A stretch of 64,000 bases of DNA from Fusobacterium sp. (GCF_032477075.1 NZ_JAWDXO010000001.1:1-64000), one strand, 5' to 3'. Positions 24,591 through 34,665 are shown, numbered from the stretch's first letter. Translations and numbers: made by a program. Notes: a model not told the origin generated them from the letters alone.

Positions 24591-25673
24591 TTAAAATACA
24601 GTAGTCATTCCTAAAGTGACTGTAGGTTGCCATCTCCAATGACTTGCTGATTTTTCAGACTCTATTTCCCAGTTTCTGTACTCTGCTCCAGCTATAGCAT
24701 ATATACTGAAATCAGGAGTGACTTGGTATGTACCTTGAATTCCAGGATAAGCATATAAAGAATAAGAAGCTTTCTGACTGTCTTCATTTTCATGTCCGTA
24801 GAGCTTATACTGGCTCCAATTATATTGATCATATCCACCTTCAAAGACAAAATCCAACATAAATTTTTCATTACTGTTAGTATAAAGATTTGTAACATTG
24901 TATAAATATGCTTCTACATCAATAGTGAAATCTTTATCTTTATCTTTTTTTCCACTATCAAAGCCATATTTTTTTCCTAAAAAATTTTGCTGGGCAAAAA
25001 TATTTAATTCAAAAGCAAAGTTTAGAGGTAATTCAGTCATTGATTCTAGATTTATCCCAACTTTATTAGCATAATAGCCATCATTTGAATCTGCCCATTC
25101 ATATTCATATTTTGGCCCAATAGTAAAATTAGTAGTTTTTATATAATTGTTATTAAGCATATATTCAGCCAAATTAAATCCAGCCCAGTATTCTATTCTT
25201 TGAGTTTCATCAGCACTTACGTTTTCATATTCTATTCTAGATATGAATTCTGCTTTAGAATTTCCAATAGTTCCATGATTATAGAAATAATCTAATTTTA
25301 TTTCATCTCCATCCTCACCTTTTTGCTTTGGATTATCTGAACCATGATTCCAATCAGAAAAAGATTTAACTTCAAATGCAAAAGATTGATTTTCAGTCAT
25401 TTGAATATCTCCTGAAAGATTAAGTTCAGTATAATTGTTAGCAACTTCATTATTTCTGTAATTTAACTCTTCTGCCTTTCCATAAAATCTAGTTTCTAAA
25501 TTTAATACTCCATTAGGTCTGAATTTTTCTTCTCTATCCCTGTATACAATAACCTCTTTTTCAATTATTTGTATGGGAGCTTCCTCAACTATAACTGGTG
25601 TTGGGACAACTTCTTTTGCAGATAGGGATGCAGCTGCAAGTAAAGAGCCTAGAAAAAGTGCTGATTTTCTCAT
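24591..25673 (-). CDS. Fusobacterial beta-barrel outer-membrane protein
   Basis: 360 residues with a signal peptide (cleavage likely after SLSAK or ASLSA near residue 19), a short Pro/Val/Glu-rich linker ending in VIVYRDREEKFRPNG, then alternating amphipathic strands with many aromatic girdle residues and a C-terminal Phe (GMTTVF) as the Bam recognition signal. This layout fits the fusobacterial major outer-membrane porin (FomA-related) group; no ligand can be told. Own promoter upstream, terminator downstream. Confidence 0.8.
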   Translation of the reverse strand: MRKSALFLGSLLAAASLSAKEVVPTPVIVEEAPIQIIEKEVIVYRDREEKFRPNGVLNLETRFYGKAEELNYRNNEVANNYTELNLSGDIQMTENQSFAFEVKSFSDWNHGSDNPKQKGEDGDEIKLDYFYNHGTIGNSKAEFISRIEYENVSADETQRIEYWAGFNLAEYMLNNNYIKTTNFTIGPKYEYEWADSNDGYYANKVGINLESMTELPLNFAFELNIFAQQNFLGKKYGFDSGKKDKDKDFTIDVEAYLYNVTNLYTNSNEKFMLDFVFEGGYDQYNWSQYKLYGHENEDSQKASYSLYAYPGIQGTYQVTPDFSIYAIAGAEYRNWEIESEKSASHWRWQPTVTLGMTTVF

Positions 25674-25714
25674 TTATATTTCTCCTTTCAAAATATTTGA
25701 TTTCAATAATGAAA

Positions 25715-25743
25715 ATATTATCATTTTTTTAGTTTAAAGTAAA
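25715..25743 (-). promoter_or_regulatory. Promoter of the outer-membrane protein gene
   Basis: Minus strand TTTACT (25743-25738), 17-bp spacer, TAATAT (25720-25715). Confidence 0.6.
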
Positions 25744-25807
25744 ATTCAATAAAAAACTAATAACTATTCAAAAAATTTATAATACAAATAATTTGATAGA
25801 CTAAATT

Positions 25808-25838
25808 AAAAAATGACTCATATTTTGAGTCATTTTTT
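25808..25838 (-). terminator. Terminator of the efflux/glycosyltransferase run
   Basis: AAAATGACTCA pairs with TGAGTCATTTTTT; on the minus strand it follows the ArnT-like stop by about ten bases. Confidence 0.85.
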
Positions 25839-25846
25839 AATAATAT

Positions 25847-27319
25847 CTAGTTGCTATATAGATAATAACTCTTATTATTATAGATAAGTTTAAAATTTTT
25901 ATTTTCATCAATTTCATCTTTATATTTTTCTCTACTTACTAAAAATACTTTTTGATTTTTAACATTAGAGAGATTTTCTTTATTTTCTATTTCTTTGATA
26001 TCTTTATTTATTTCATAGGAAAGATTTAAAAGATCAGGAAATCTATAGGCAATTATATCATTATTACTTTTTTTTAGAATAGAGGCTATAGATTTCAAAC
26101 TAAACTCTTCATTATATTTCATAAGTAAAAATGGAAAAATTAGATATAAAATAATAGTACTGCTAAAAATAAATTTTATACTTTTATCTTTATTTTTTTC
26201 TTTATTGAAAAAAATATCAATAAGTAAAGGAACTATTAAAAGTCCTTCTGTGATTTTTATAAAAATATTTCCAGAATTTTTAAATTTTATTCTTTCAATA
26301 AAAGTTAAACTTAAAATAATAAAACCTGTATATATTGGAAGGAGATATATTTCTAATTTACCACTGATAAAAGAAAAGAATATCAATGGTACTATACTCC
26401 ATGAAAATCCTATTTTTTCTAATAATGTCCAAGAAAAATATTTTCTTATATTTTTTATGTAATATACTATGGCTCCTAAATAGATAATTCCATATGGATA
26501 AAGTATAAGTGGCAGCCTTGTAAGATAAAAGTAAAATGGTCTTGAATGTGTTTTGGCTTTTATTATTCTTCCAAATGTTTCTTGTCCTAAAAGAAGAGAA
26601 ATATATTCATTACCTTGTGGCTGAAGATATATTCCATAGAGCCATATTCCAATTATTATTATAATCAGTAATAGTCCTTGGAAAAAATATATTTTTTTAA
26701 GAAAAGATAAATTTCTTTCAAGAATAAGGAATGTTAATATTATTAGAACAGGAACAGCAAATCCTGCTCCTCCTTTTATAAGAACTGCGATACTGATGCT
26801 TAAATAAAGAAATATAAGTTTTGTAATGGTTATCTCATTTTTTTTCTGGTACATTGTAAAAAATAGATACATAGACAACAGTATAAAAAAACTCATAAGT
26901 ATATCCATTCTTAAAAATAGAGATACTCCTAAAAAATATGGAATGGATATTAATATCATAGCAATAAAAAATCCTGTTTTTTCATCTTTTAGTTTTGTAA
27001 AAAGTTTAAAAGATAAAATTGATATACCAAAAGATGGAAGTAAACTTCCAAATAAAAGAGATAAAGGAAAAAATAAAGTCTTAAAATGTGTCTTAAAAAA
27101 TATTAATATAAAAAAATATAATGGTGGTTTATCAGGATAAAGCTCTGAAAAATATTTTAAAATAAGATAATTTTTTGCATTTATCATATCATTAGTTATT
27201 ATAAAATATTTTAGCTCATTTCTGGCATCTGGATATCTAAAAAATACTAAAGGAGTAAAAATGATAAGATAAATAAAAATAATGAGTATGTATTGTTTCT
27301 TATAAGACTGCTTTTTCAT
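25847..27319 (-). CDS. ArnT-like/PMT-fold membrane glycosyltransferase
   Basis: 490 residues, about 11-12 hydrophobic helices then a hydrophilic C-terminal domain (from about residue 400). The first periplasmic loop has RYPDARNELKYFIITNDM, matching the acidic catalytic loop of GT83/PMT-superfamily enzymes, and DKPPLYFFIL follows as in the ArnT family. It should move a sugar from a polyprenyl-phosphate carrier onto lipid A or another envelope acceptor on the outer face of the inner membrane. Aminoarabinose specificity cannot be assumed. Last gene of the minus-strand run after the Cof phosphatase. Confidence 0.78.
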   Translation of the reverse strand: MKKQSYKKQYILIIFIYLIIFTPLVFFRYPDARNELKYFIITNDMINAKNYLILKYFSELYPDKPPLYFFILIFFKTHFKTLFFPLSLLFGSLLPSFGISILSFKLFTKLKDEKTGFFIAMILISIPYFLGVSLFLRMDILMSFFILLSMYLFFTMYQKKNEITITKLIFLYLSISIAVLIKGGAGFAVPVLIILTFLILERNLSFLKKIYFFQGLLLIIIIIGIWLYGIYLQPQGNEYISLLLGQETFGRIIKAKTHSRPFYFYLTRLPLILYPYGIIYLGAIVYYIKNIRKYFSWTLLEKIGFSWSIVPLIFFSFISGKLEIYLLPIYTGFIILSLTFIERIKFKNSGNIFIKITEGLLIVPLLIDIFFNKEKNKDKSIKFIFSSTIILYLIFPFLLMKYNEEFSLKSIASILKKSNNDIIAYRFPDLLNLSYEINKDIKEIENKENLSNVKNQKVFLVSREKYKDEIDENKNFKLIYNNKSYYLYSN

Positions 27320-27369
27320 ACTTCCTCCTAAATGAAAATATTTATATGGAGAAGTATCTCATAATAAAG

Positions 27370-28182
27370 TTAAATTTTAGTAAAAATAAATTTATTTATA
27401 AGCTCAGCCATACCACCTTTATCATTAGATGAAACAATATAATCTGCAATTTCTTTTATTTCAGGTTGAGCATTTGCTACAGCAACAGATGTTCCAGCAG
27501 TTTTTAACATAGATATATCATTGAAAGAATCTCCAGCTACAATTATTTCTTCTGTTTTTATATTTAATAAATCAGCTAATTTTTTTATACCAGTTCCTTT
27601 GTCTATACCTAGTTTTGTTACTTCAAGAAAAAAAGGTTTTGATATTGCTATACTATATTTATCTCCATATTCTTTTTTTAGTTCTATCTCAACTTTTTTA
27701 AGATATGAAGGTTCTTCTAAAAGCATACATTTAACTGCATCCTTATTTACAGCTTCCTTAAAATTTTTTACTTTTCTATGGTTCATCTTGGTAAGATCTA
27801 TTTCTACATCTATATACTCACTGTCAGTTTCAGAAATTATTTCATCATCTATGTATGTAAGGATATGAGTTTTATATTTTTGACTAAAATCATACATTAA
27901 ATAAATATCATTTTTAGTTAGTGACTCCTCTAATATATTTTTTCCTGTGCTACAGTCTGTAATAACAGAACCATTAAAAGATAATATATAACTTCCATAA
28001 TCAGCAAGTTTTAGTTCTTCAGCAAGTTCTTTCATAGCAAAAGTAGGCCTTCCAGAGGCAAGAACAAATTTTATACCAGCTTTTTGAGCTTTCATTATAG
28101 CTTCTTTATCAATAGGAGATATTTTTTTCTCAGAATTCAGAAGTGTATCATCCAAGTCTGTAACTATCATTTTATAATTCAC
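27370..28182 (-). CDS. Cof-type HAD-family sugar-phosphate phosphatase
   Basis: 270 residues, standard Cof size. HAD motif I DLDDTLLNS (8-16), motif II VLASGRPT (about 35-42), motif III Lys and motif IV VAGDSFNDISML near residue 215, with a C2 cap domain between. A cytosolic phosphatase for sugar phosphates, nucleotides or flavin precursors; the substrate is not readable from sequence. It lies 47 bases after the efflux permease gene. Confidence 0.9.
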   Translation of the reverse strand: MNYKMIVTDLDDTLLNSEKKISPIDKEAIMKAQKAGIKFVLASGRPTFAMKELAEELKLADYGSYILSFNGSVITDCSTGKNILEESLTKNDIYLMYDFSQKYKTHILTYIDDEIISETDSEYIDVEIDLTKMNHRKVKNFKEAVNKDAVKCMLLEEPSYLKKVEIELKKEYGDKYSIAISKPFFLEVTKLGIDKGTGIKKLADLLNIKTEEIIVAGDSFNDISMLKTAGTSVAVANAQPEIKEIADYIVSSNDKGGMAELINKFIFTKI

Positions 28183-28229
28183 AATAATCCTCCATAAAAA
28201 GTTTTCTTATAATTATAGCAATATAGAGA

Positions 28230-29723
28230 TTATTTTACAATAGATTTTCTAGCCATGAAAACCAACGGGATAAGAAAAAGTATCATTAAACCGCTTCCTA
28301 TAATTATATCATTTACTCCCATGAGAGCAGATTGCTCTGTTATCATTTGATTGATAAGGGCAAGCTTCATCTTTATAGGTCCTTCTGTTTGATGAATGTA
28401 GTTTAAAAAATTTGGATTTCCATTATTGATTACAGAAACTAAATTTTGATGATGCATTGAAATTCTATGATCCCAGAAATTTATAGCAAGGGAAGTTCCA
28501 AAACTATTTCCAATATTTCTAGTAAAATTATATAATCCTGAAGCTCCAGCCATTTCTTCAGGCTGAATATTGGATAAAGTAATAGTATTTAAAGGAATAA
28601 AAAACAGTCCAAGGCCAATACCAGTTAAAAATCTGGAAATTGAAATATAAGTTGAGGTTACATCTGGAGTATAATTTCCTGTGAGCACAGCTGTTATTGA
28701 AAAAAGAATAAATCCAGCAGCCACAACTTTTCTTGCATCAAGTTTATTTAATACGCTTCCTAATATTGGTGCAATAAATAATATGGAGAGCCCAAGAGTA
28801 GATGTGGTCATACCACTTTGGAGAGCAGTATATCCCATATAATTTTGGAGCCACAGAGGAATTACTACTACAGAAGAGAAAAATGCAACTGATGAAATTG
28901 TAAGACTTATAGATCCTATAGCAAAATTTCTGTTAAGAAATAATCTTACATTGACTACAGGATTCTCTTGATGCCATTCCCAAATGATAAGCATAGTAAG
29001 AAAAATAAATGCTAGAAGAGCAAGAAATATTATAAAAGGACTTGAAAACCAGTCTAAATCATTTCCTTTATCCAACATTATTTGTAGAGAAGATATTCCT
29101 AATGCAAGAAAAATGAGTCCCCATTTATCCACAGGAACTTTTTCTGTTTTATCCTTATAACCTTTCTTTTTAAAGATAGAATGAACTATAAGTGTAGATA
29201 TTATACCAAAAGGAAGATTTATATAAAAACACCATCTCCAAGAGAATGAATCAGTTATCCAACCACCAATTACTGGCCCTAATACTGGAGCAAGGACAAC
29301 AGTCATAGACCATATTCCTAAAGCCATAGCTTTCTTTTCTTTTGGATAAAAGCTTAACATCAAAGTTTGAGAAAGAGGTATCATGCTAGCTCCTACTATT
29401 CCCTGAAGAACTCTTGCAAATAATAAAAAACCAAATGAAAAGCTTATACCACAAAGCATACTTGCAGCTGTAAATAAAAGAGTAGCAACTGTATATTGTC
29501 TGACAATTCCAAATCTTTTAGTCAACCATCCTATCAATGGAAGAAAAATTGCTTCTGAAACAGCATAAGATGTGATTATCCATGTTCCCTGAGTTGGAGC
29601 TACAGCAAAATCACCTGCTATATGTGTAAGAGATACATTTACAATTGTACTATCCAATACATTCATAAATGAACCTATTGCCAAGGCTAAGGTGGCTAAT
29701 ATAAGTTCAAATGATATTCCCAT
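28230..29723 (-). CDS. emrB: EmrB/QacA-family MFS drug exporter
   Basis: 497 residues, 14-helix MFS antiporter. Marker motifs: LDSTIVNVSLTHIAGDF in helix 1, WLTKRFGIVRQ in loop 2-3, and the antiporter motif ALGIWSMTVVLAPVLGPVIGGWI. It uses the proton gradient to move hydrophobic toxic compounds across the inner membrane and works with the adaptor and TolC-type channel encoded upstream. Twelve bases separate it from the adaptor gene. Confidence 0.92.
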   Translation of the reverse strand: MGISFELILATLALAIGSFMNVLDSTIVNVSLTHIAGDFAVAPTQGTWIITSYAVSEAIFLPLIGWLTKRFGIVRQYTVATLLFTAASMLCGISFSFGFLLFARVLQGIVGASMIPLSQTLMLSFYPKEKKAMALGIWSMTVVLAPVLGPVIGGWITDSFSWRWCFYINLPFGIISTLIVHSIFKKKGYKDKTEKVPVDKWGLIFLALGISSLQIMLDKGNDLDWFSSPFIIFLALLAFIFLTMLIIWEWHQENPVVNVRLFLNRNFAIGSISLTISSVAFFSSVVVIPLWLQNYMGYTALQSGMTTSTLGLSILFIAPILGSVLNKLDARKVVAAGFILFSITAVLTGNYTPDVTSTYISISRFLTGIGLGLFFIPLNTITLSNIQPEEMAGASGLYNFTRNIGNSFGTSLAINFWDHRISMHHQNLVSVINNGNPNFLNYIHQTEGPIKMKLALINQMITEQSALMGVNDIIIGSGLMILFLIPLVFMARKSIVK

Positions 29724-29734
29724 AATATGCCTCC

Positions 29735-30955
29735 CTAATTTTTACCTAAATTTATTTTTATTATTTGTTCAATTTCTTTATTCATCACATCTTCATCTAT
29801 TGAATAAAGAGTAGATGATTTTTTTGTATAAGGAAGTATATTTTTAGTTTCTTTTTTTATATTTACAATGGCCTTCATTGAACTTCCAATAGGAATCATT
29901 CCATTTTTTTGAAGACTATCCTTATCAATAATTATACGAACTGGAATTCTTTGTACAATTTTTATCCAGTTACCAGTTGCATTTTGTGCTGGAAGGAGAG
30001 AAAGTGAACTTCCCGTACCTGCTGATAAGCCTTGTACATAACCAATATATTTTTTACCATTAATATCACTTATAAGTTGAACTTCGTCACCTGGTTTGAC
30101 ATCTTTCATTTGTGTTTCTTTTAAGTTGGCATCTACCCAAACATTATCCAAATCAATAATAGTCATAAGTTCTTGAGAAGCAGATATTTTTTGTCCTAGA
30201 AAAACAGCTTTTTTGGCTATGTTTCCAGATTCAGGAGCAAAGATTTTTGTTCTCATAAGGTTAACATAAGCATTTTTATATGCAGTTATTGCCTGTTGTA
30301 TATCTGGATGATTGTGGATAGAACTGCTTTCTGCTTGTATCCTTGCATTTTCTAAGGCTTTTTTACTTTGGTTCAAGGAAGAAATAGCAATGTTTAAATT
30401 GTTCTTACTTGTTTCATATTGATGTTTGCTTATTAATCCAGCATTATACGAAGCTCTATCCATGGCAAAGTCAGTTTCAGCTTTTTTTAATTGACTTTCT
30501 CTGACTTTCACATTATCTTCTGATTGCTCAACATCTGATGAAAGATTTGAATAAGTACGTACAGACTTTCCAAGACTGGCAGCAGCATTTTCTAAAGCTA
30601 TTTTATAGTCAATATTATCTAGGACTGCAAGAAGCTGGCCTTTTTCAACAAATTGAGTATCTTCGATATATATTTCTGTGATAGTTCCTCCCACTTGAGA
30701 AGTTATTATATTTTGATTTCCATTTACATAAGCATCATCAGTTTCAACAAAATTTCTTCCATATAAAATCCAGTAAATTCCATAAATTATTCCTATTATT
30801 AAAAGTACAATAAGGAATATAAAAATTTTTTTCTTTGCTTTTTCTTTTTTTATGTTTTGATCATTAAGATTATTTTCTGTAACTTTGGAAGAGTTATCAT
30901 TTTTATTTTTTTCTGTTTCTTCAATATTTTCTTTAGTTAATGTTTTATTTTCCAT
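29735..30955 (-). CDS. emrA: EmrA/HlyD-family periplasmic adaptor
   Basis: About 406 residues from ATG 30955, which follows GGAGG; an upstream start at 30997 would overlap the tolC end and lacks support. Cytosolic Lys/Asn-rich N-terminus, one transmembrane helix (IFIFLIVLLIIGIIYGIYW), lipoyl half-motifs (DDAYVNGNQNIITSQVGGTITEIY and later FAPESGNIAKK), a long coiled-coil hairpin and a beta-barrel domain. It joins the MFS pump to the outer-membrane channel. Confidence 0.92.
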   Translation of the reverse strand: MENKTLTKENIEETEKNKNDNSSKVTENNLNDQNIKKEKAKKKIFIFLIVLLIIGIIYGIYWILYGRNFVETDDAYVNGNQNIITSQVGGTITEIYIEDTQFVEKGQLLAVLDNIDYKIALENAAASLGKSVRTYSNLSSDVEQSEDNVKVRESQLKKAETDFAMDRASYNAGLISKHQYETSKNNLNIAISSLNQSKKALENARIQAESSSIHNHPDIQQAITAYKNAYVNLMRTKIFAPESGNIAKKAVFLGQKISASQELMTIIDLDNVWVDANLKETQMKDVKPGDEVQLISDINGKKYIGYVQGLSAGTGSSLSLLPAQNATGNWIKIVQRIPVRIIIDKDSLQKNGMIPIGSSMKAIVNIKKETKNILPYTKKSSTLYSIDEDVMNKEIEQIIKINLGKN

Positions 30956-30968
30956 ATTGTCCTCCATA

Positions 30969-32390
30969 TTATTTATCAATCTTATACACTCCACCAAGAG
31001 AGTTTATAAGTTGTAATTGTTGAGTATATAAATTGAAATGATGCTGTTCATTATCTAATTTACTATTATACCAATTATATTTTTTAGAAAGATAATCATA
31101 TTTTGAGATAGTTCCTATCTGTAATCTTTTTTTATCTCTAGAAAGTAAATCTGTTTCTACTTTAAAATTTTCTTCAGAACTATTTAAAGTACTCCATAGA
31201 GTTTTGGTTTTATAAAGTTCACTATCTATATCATTATACGCATTAATAACAGCCTTGTTATATTCTTCTATAAATATATTCATATCAGTACCAGCTATTT
31301 TATATGTACTTTTAATAGCTCCAGAATGAAATATGGGAAGATAAATACTTGGACCTATAAAACCTAAGAGAGAATCCCTTCTCAATATTTTATTGAAATT
31401 GATACCTTCAAATCCATATTGACCTGTAATAGAAAATTGTGGATAAAAATCTGCTTTAGCAGCATTCAGATGTTTTTCCTGCCCTTTTATTAACATAAGA
31501 TAATACTCTACATCAGGTCTGTTTACAATTATATCAGAAGATACAGATGGAGGAATATTAACTTTTTCTTTAAATGAGCTTTTTAAGTCTTTGAAATTTT
31601 TCTCTAAGAGAGAGGATATTTCATTGCTGTATTTATTACCAGCGAGAATATTTAAGTTATTTATTGTAAGCTGTTTATTTAATTCATTTTCTTTAAGGAG
31701 TATATTAATTACTCTAATTTCTTTTTGAACTGTCCATACTTCATCTTCTATACCATTTCCTATTTTTAAATTTTGAGTTTGCAATTTTTCTATTTCAGTA
31801 AGAATATTTTTTTGATCAGCTAGGATAGTATTTTCTTGATATAAATATTTCCAGTAAATATAAAGCTTAGCTACTCTATTAGAAATATCAAGTTCTATCC
31901 ATTTTGAATTTAATTTTATTGCTTCAGATTTATATTTTTGCTCTGCTGTTAATGAATTGATTTTATTGAACAAGTCAATATTATAATCAGCTTGAAGGCC
32001 AATGCTTCCAATATTAATTATTTTTCCTCCAAATGGTGGGGGAGTAGTTCCATTTTTTCCAAGTTTTTCTCTTTTTAAATCTCCTGTTAAATTTATTGTA
32101 ATTCCTGACTCAGATTTTGCAAGGTTTATTGCTTCATCAGCTTTTTTGATATTAAGTTTAGCTATTTTTAAATCACTGTTTTCTTTTAAAGCAAAATTGA
32201 TTAATTGGCTAAGAACAGGATCATTATATATTTTCCACCAATTTACGCTTGAAAAGATAAGCTTTTCATTTTCAATAAAATCAGTAGAGATACTATTAGG
32301 GATAATAATTTCATTTTTAGTAATTTTAGGTATTGGTGAACAACCTAAAAAGGTTGATACTACAAATATCAAAATAATTTTTTTATTCAT
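30969..32390 (-). CDS. TolC/NodT-family outer-membrane efflux lipoprotein
   Basis: 473 residues. Lipoprotein signal peptide with lipobox FLGC (Cys 17), then two outer-membrane efflux repeats with long helical stretches; NRPDVEYYLMLIKGQEKHLNAAKADFYPQFSITGQYG is the hallmark of the family. First gene of a tolC-emrA-emrB set, so all three parts of a tripartite exporter come from one message, continuing into the Cof phosphatase and glycosyltransferase genes. Confidence 0.92.
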   Translation of the reverse strand: MNKKIILIFVVSTFLGCSPIPKITKNEIIIPNSISTDFIENEKLIFSSVNWWKIYNDPVLSQLINFALKENSDLKIAKLNIKKADEAINLAKSESGITINLTGDLKREKLGKNGTTPPPFGGKIINIGSIGLQADYNIDLFNKINSLTAEQKYKSEAIKLNSKWIELDISNRVAKLYIYWKYLYQENTILADQKNILTEIEKLQTQNLKIGNGIEDEVWTVQKEIRVINILLKENELNKQLTINNLNILAGNKYSNEISSLLEKNFKDLKSSFKEKVNIPPSVSSDIIVNRPDVEYYLMLIKGQEKHLNAAKADFYPQFSITGQYGFEGINFNKILRRDSLLGFIGPSIYLPIFHSGAIKSTYKIAGTDMNIFIEEYNKAVINAYNDIDSELYKTKTLWSTLNSSEENFKVETDLLSRDKKRLQIGTISKYDYLSKKYNWYNSKLDNEQHHFNLYTQQLQLINSLGGVYKIDK

Positions 32391-32858
32391 CTCTCCTCCT
32401 TTTTAAATAAAGACTAAGATAAATATACTCTTCTAAATTAATTCAAAAATCCTTTTCAACTTTATAATTTTATATTTAACAGTATATATTGAATAAAAAG
32501 AATGTATTTTAAAAGCATTTTAAAATATAGAATAAGAAAATAAAATAAAACTAATGAAATTAAGAAATTAATGAGATAATTAGTTGTTATAAATTTCATA
32601 AAAAATATATGCTTAAATATTTGATTTTAAGAAGTAATAAAGTTAGAAAAAAGAATTTTATGTTTTTTAAAAATAAAAATATGATATAATATAATTAAAA
32701 TGAAACTTTTGATAAAAAAAATAGAACACTTATTCATTGGAAAATAACGAAATATTACTGAATTATAGAAAATAATAAGAAATATAATTTGGATAAACAA
32801 AAAAGATTTTATTAATCAAAAGTTTGATAAGTTTTACTAAAAAACATAAGGGGGAAAA
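32391..32858. other. 468-base AT-rich intergenic region between tolC and fadA-like genes
   Basis: Contains a TATAAT at 32685-32690 that could serve the adhesin gene (predicted start near 32697, giving a leader of about 160 bases) and an 11-bp inverted repeat AAACTTTTGAT (32703-32713) / ATCAAAAGTTT (32815-32825), the right arm being itself part of ATCAAAAGTTTGAT. No coding potential was seen. Confidence 0.45.
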
Positions 32859-33224
32859 ATGAAAAAAACACTATTAGGATGTTTTCTGTTTGTAGCATCA
32901 ATAACAACATTTGCTGAGTCTAATGTTTTATCTACATTAGAGCAGCTGGAACTTAATTTTCAACAGCTTGAAGCTGAAGAAAAAGCTATGTATGAGCAAA
33001 GAAAATCAGAAGCTGAGGAAGCTCAAAGAACTCTTATTCAGCAGAGAGAGATGTATCAACAAATAGTTACACAGGAAAAGCGTATAGCTGATGTGAAAGG
33101 AAATAGATATTATAAGGATCAATATAGTCAGCTTGCTAAAAAATATTCTGATGCTAAGAAAGTACTAGAAGAAGAGATGAAGAAACAGGAAGAAATAATT
33201 AATTTATTTGAAATGATTAAATAG
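32859..33224 (+). CDS. FadA-family adhesin
   Basis: 121 residues. Signal peptide MKKTLLGCFLFVASITTFAE, then an all-helical mature protein. The C-terminal part, RYYKDQYSQLAKKYSDAKKV followed by LEEEMKKQEEIINLFEMIK, aligns by eye with the corresponding part of F. nucleatum FadA (NTRFYKSQYQDLASKYEDA then LKKLESEMEQQKAVISDFEKI), and the mature length matches. FadA forms an antiparallel helical hairpin that polymerises on the surface and binds host cadherins; this paralogue may do the same or something different. Followed at once by a small basic gene on the same message. Confidence 0.85.
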   Translation: MKKTLLGCFLFVASITTFAESNVLSTLEQLELNFQQLEAEEKAMYEQRKSEAEEAQRTLIQQREMYQQIVTQEKRIADVKGNRYYKDQYSQLAKKYSDAKKVLEEEMKKQEEIINLFEMIK

Positions 33225-33242
33225 GGGAGAGGGGAAAGATTT

Positions 33243-33449
33243 ATGAGGGAAGAAAAAGAAAAAGCTAAACCAACAAGAGGGAGACCACTAGGAAGTGGTG
33301 TAAAAAAATATAGAATTTTAGGCTGCAGATTTACTAGAGAAGAGTATACATTTATAAATAAGAGTTTGAATAAGTTAAGAAGGAAATATCAAACAAACAG
33401 TAAAATTTTAATGGAATTATTTAAAGTCTATAGCCAAGAAATGAATTAA
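33243..33449 (+). CDS. Small basic protein with AT-hook-like motif
   Basis: 68 residues, strongly basic. Residues 10-19 read PTRGRPLGSG, an AT-hook-type RGRP core, and the remainder (CRFTREEYTFINKSLNKLRRKY) looks like a short helix pair, perhaps ribbon-helix-helix. No known family recognised. It starts 18 bases after the FadA-like gene and ahead of a strong terminator, so it is cotranscribed with the adhesin and may regulate it (inference). Confidence 0.65.
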   Translation: MREEKEKAKPTRGRPLGSGVKKYRILGCRFTREEYTFINKSLNKLRRKYQTNSKILMELFKVYSQEMN

Positions 33450-33496
33450 ATAACAAGATAAAAAAGACTCTAGATAAATTCAATTATCTATAACCT

Positions 33497-33527
33497 AAGA
33501 CTACTAGAAATAGTAGTCTTCTTTTTA
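33497..33527 (+). terminator. Terminator of the FadA-like operon
   Basis: AAGACTACTA-GAAA-TAGTAGTCTT is a perfect 10-bp hairpin followed by CTTTTTAT. Confidence 0.92.
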
Positions 33528-33691
33528 TCTCTCATTTTCTAATTCTTTATTCTTATTTTTAATTTCTTTTGCATATTTTATATACAATATTAATTTAAGT
33601 TTTATACGAAATTAATTATGCTTAATATAGAAGAACAAATATAAAATACTTACCAAAATAAAGATAAGAACAGTATATTTTATGCGGGAAA

Positions 33692-33827
33692 ATGTGGAAA
33701 GAGCCAGATTATAATTCATTTCAATTTTTAGGAGAAAGTTACACTAAAAAAAGCAATTAAATTTAAATCAGGAAAAGCTTTGGCAGAAAAATGGAATTTT
33801 AAAAAAATTATTATAAATGAATATTAG
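33692..33827 (+). pseudogene. Small frameshifted ORF remnant of unknown function
   Basis: From ATG 33692 the frame reads MWKEPDYNSFQFLGESYTKK and meets a stop just after a run of seven A; in the neighbouring frame the sequence continues KAIKFKSGKALAEKW and ends at 33827. Joined, it would be about 44 residues. No family recognised. The rest of 33528-33999 shows nothing I can name. Confidence 0.35.
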
Positions 33828-33999
33828 AGTACTGTAAAAATAAATTATAAAGGCAATAGCTTTTTCAACAGAAAATAATAAAATTTTATTTAGACTTTTT
33901 GAGGTCTATTTTTTTCAATACTTTTCTAATTTTTTGTTCTCTCTACAATTCAATATATTTATCTATATTTTCAATAATCAAGCATCTAAAAAAATTATG

Positions 34000-34320
34000 T
34001 TAATAAGAAGATTCTAGAAGAACCTTATCTTTTCCAAGCATTTTGTTAAGAAATAAAGTAATTTTTACTTTAGAATTACTATTTAAAGCATCTCTAACAT
34101 CTTTTGCTATATCTTCAGCAAATTTTTTATAAACATCCTTATCAAATTCCTCCCAATGTTTATCAGTAAAAATACTTTCTGTTTCTAGTAAAACAGAAGG
34201 GTTATTATCTATAACTTGAATATTAATCTTTTCAATTTTTAATTTATGTGTTCCATCAGAAATATAAGCATGTTTTAAATGAATTTTTTCTTCAATTATT
34301 TTAAAATCATCTCTTGTCAT
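34000..34320 (-). CDS. Hypothetical protein, 106 residues
   Basis: Not recognised. Starts after GAGGAGGG, a strong ribosome site, which supports it as a real gene. Charged, soluble, with an N-terminal beta-like region and a helical stretch (WEEFDKDVYKKFAEDIAKDVRDAL) near residues 57-80. No signal peptide. It stands alone in a degraded region, without an evident partner. Confidence 0.65.
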   Translation of the reverse strand: MTRDDFKIIEEKIHLKHAYISDGTHKLKIEKINIQVIDNNPSVLLETESIFTDKHWEEFDKDVYKKFAEDIAKDVRDALNSNSKVKITLFLNKMLGKDKVLLESSY

Positions 34321-34629
34321 TTATATCCCTCCTCTATAATATTAATTAAAAAATACCTCTCATTAACTTTAAAGAAAAATTTTAGATGCTTTCACAATAT
34401 TATACTTTGAATAAATACTTTTCCTTTTTTATATTATTATTAACCATAATTAGGAACTCAATATAAAAGAAATAGAAATTATTGATGATGAGGACTAGAA
34501 ATAGTTCTCTTTATTAATTTAAGGAAAAATTTATATAAATTTGTAAAATTGATTTTAAAGCGTTTTTATTTTTCATTAATAAAATTCTCGAACTAAATAA
34601 TTTTTTTAGTATGTTATAAAATAAAAAAC

Positions 34630-34657
34630 ACTGGTTTATTTTGCCAGTATTTTATCT
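34630..34657 (-). terminator. Terminator after the microprotein pair
   Basis: ACTGG (34630-34634) pairs with CCAGT (34644-34648); on the minus strand it is followed by GTTTTTTATTTT. Confidence 0.7.
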
Positions 34658-34665
34658 TTGTATAT

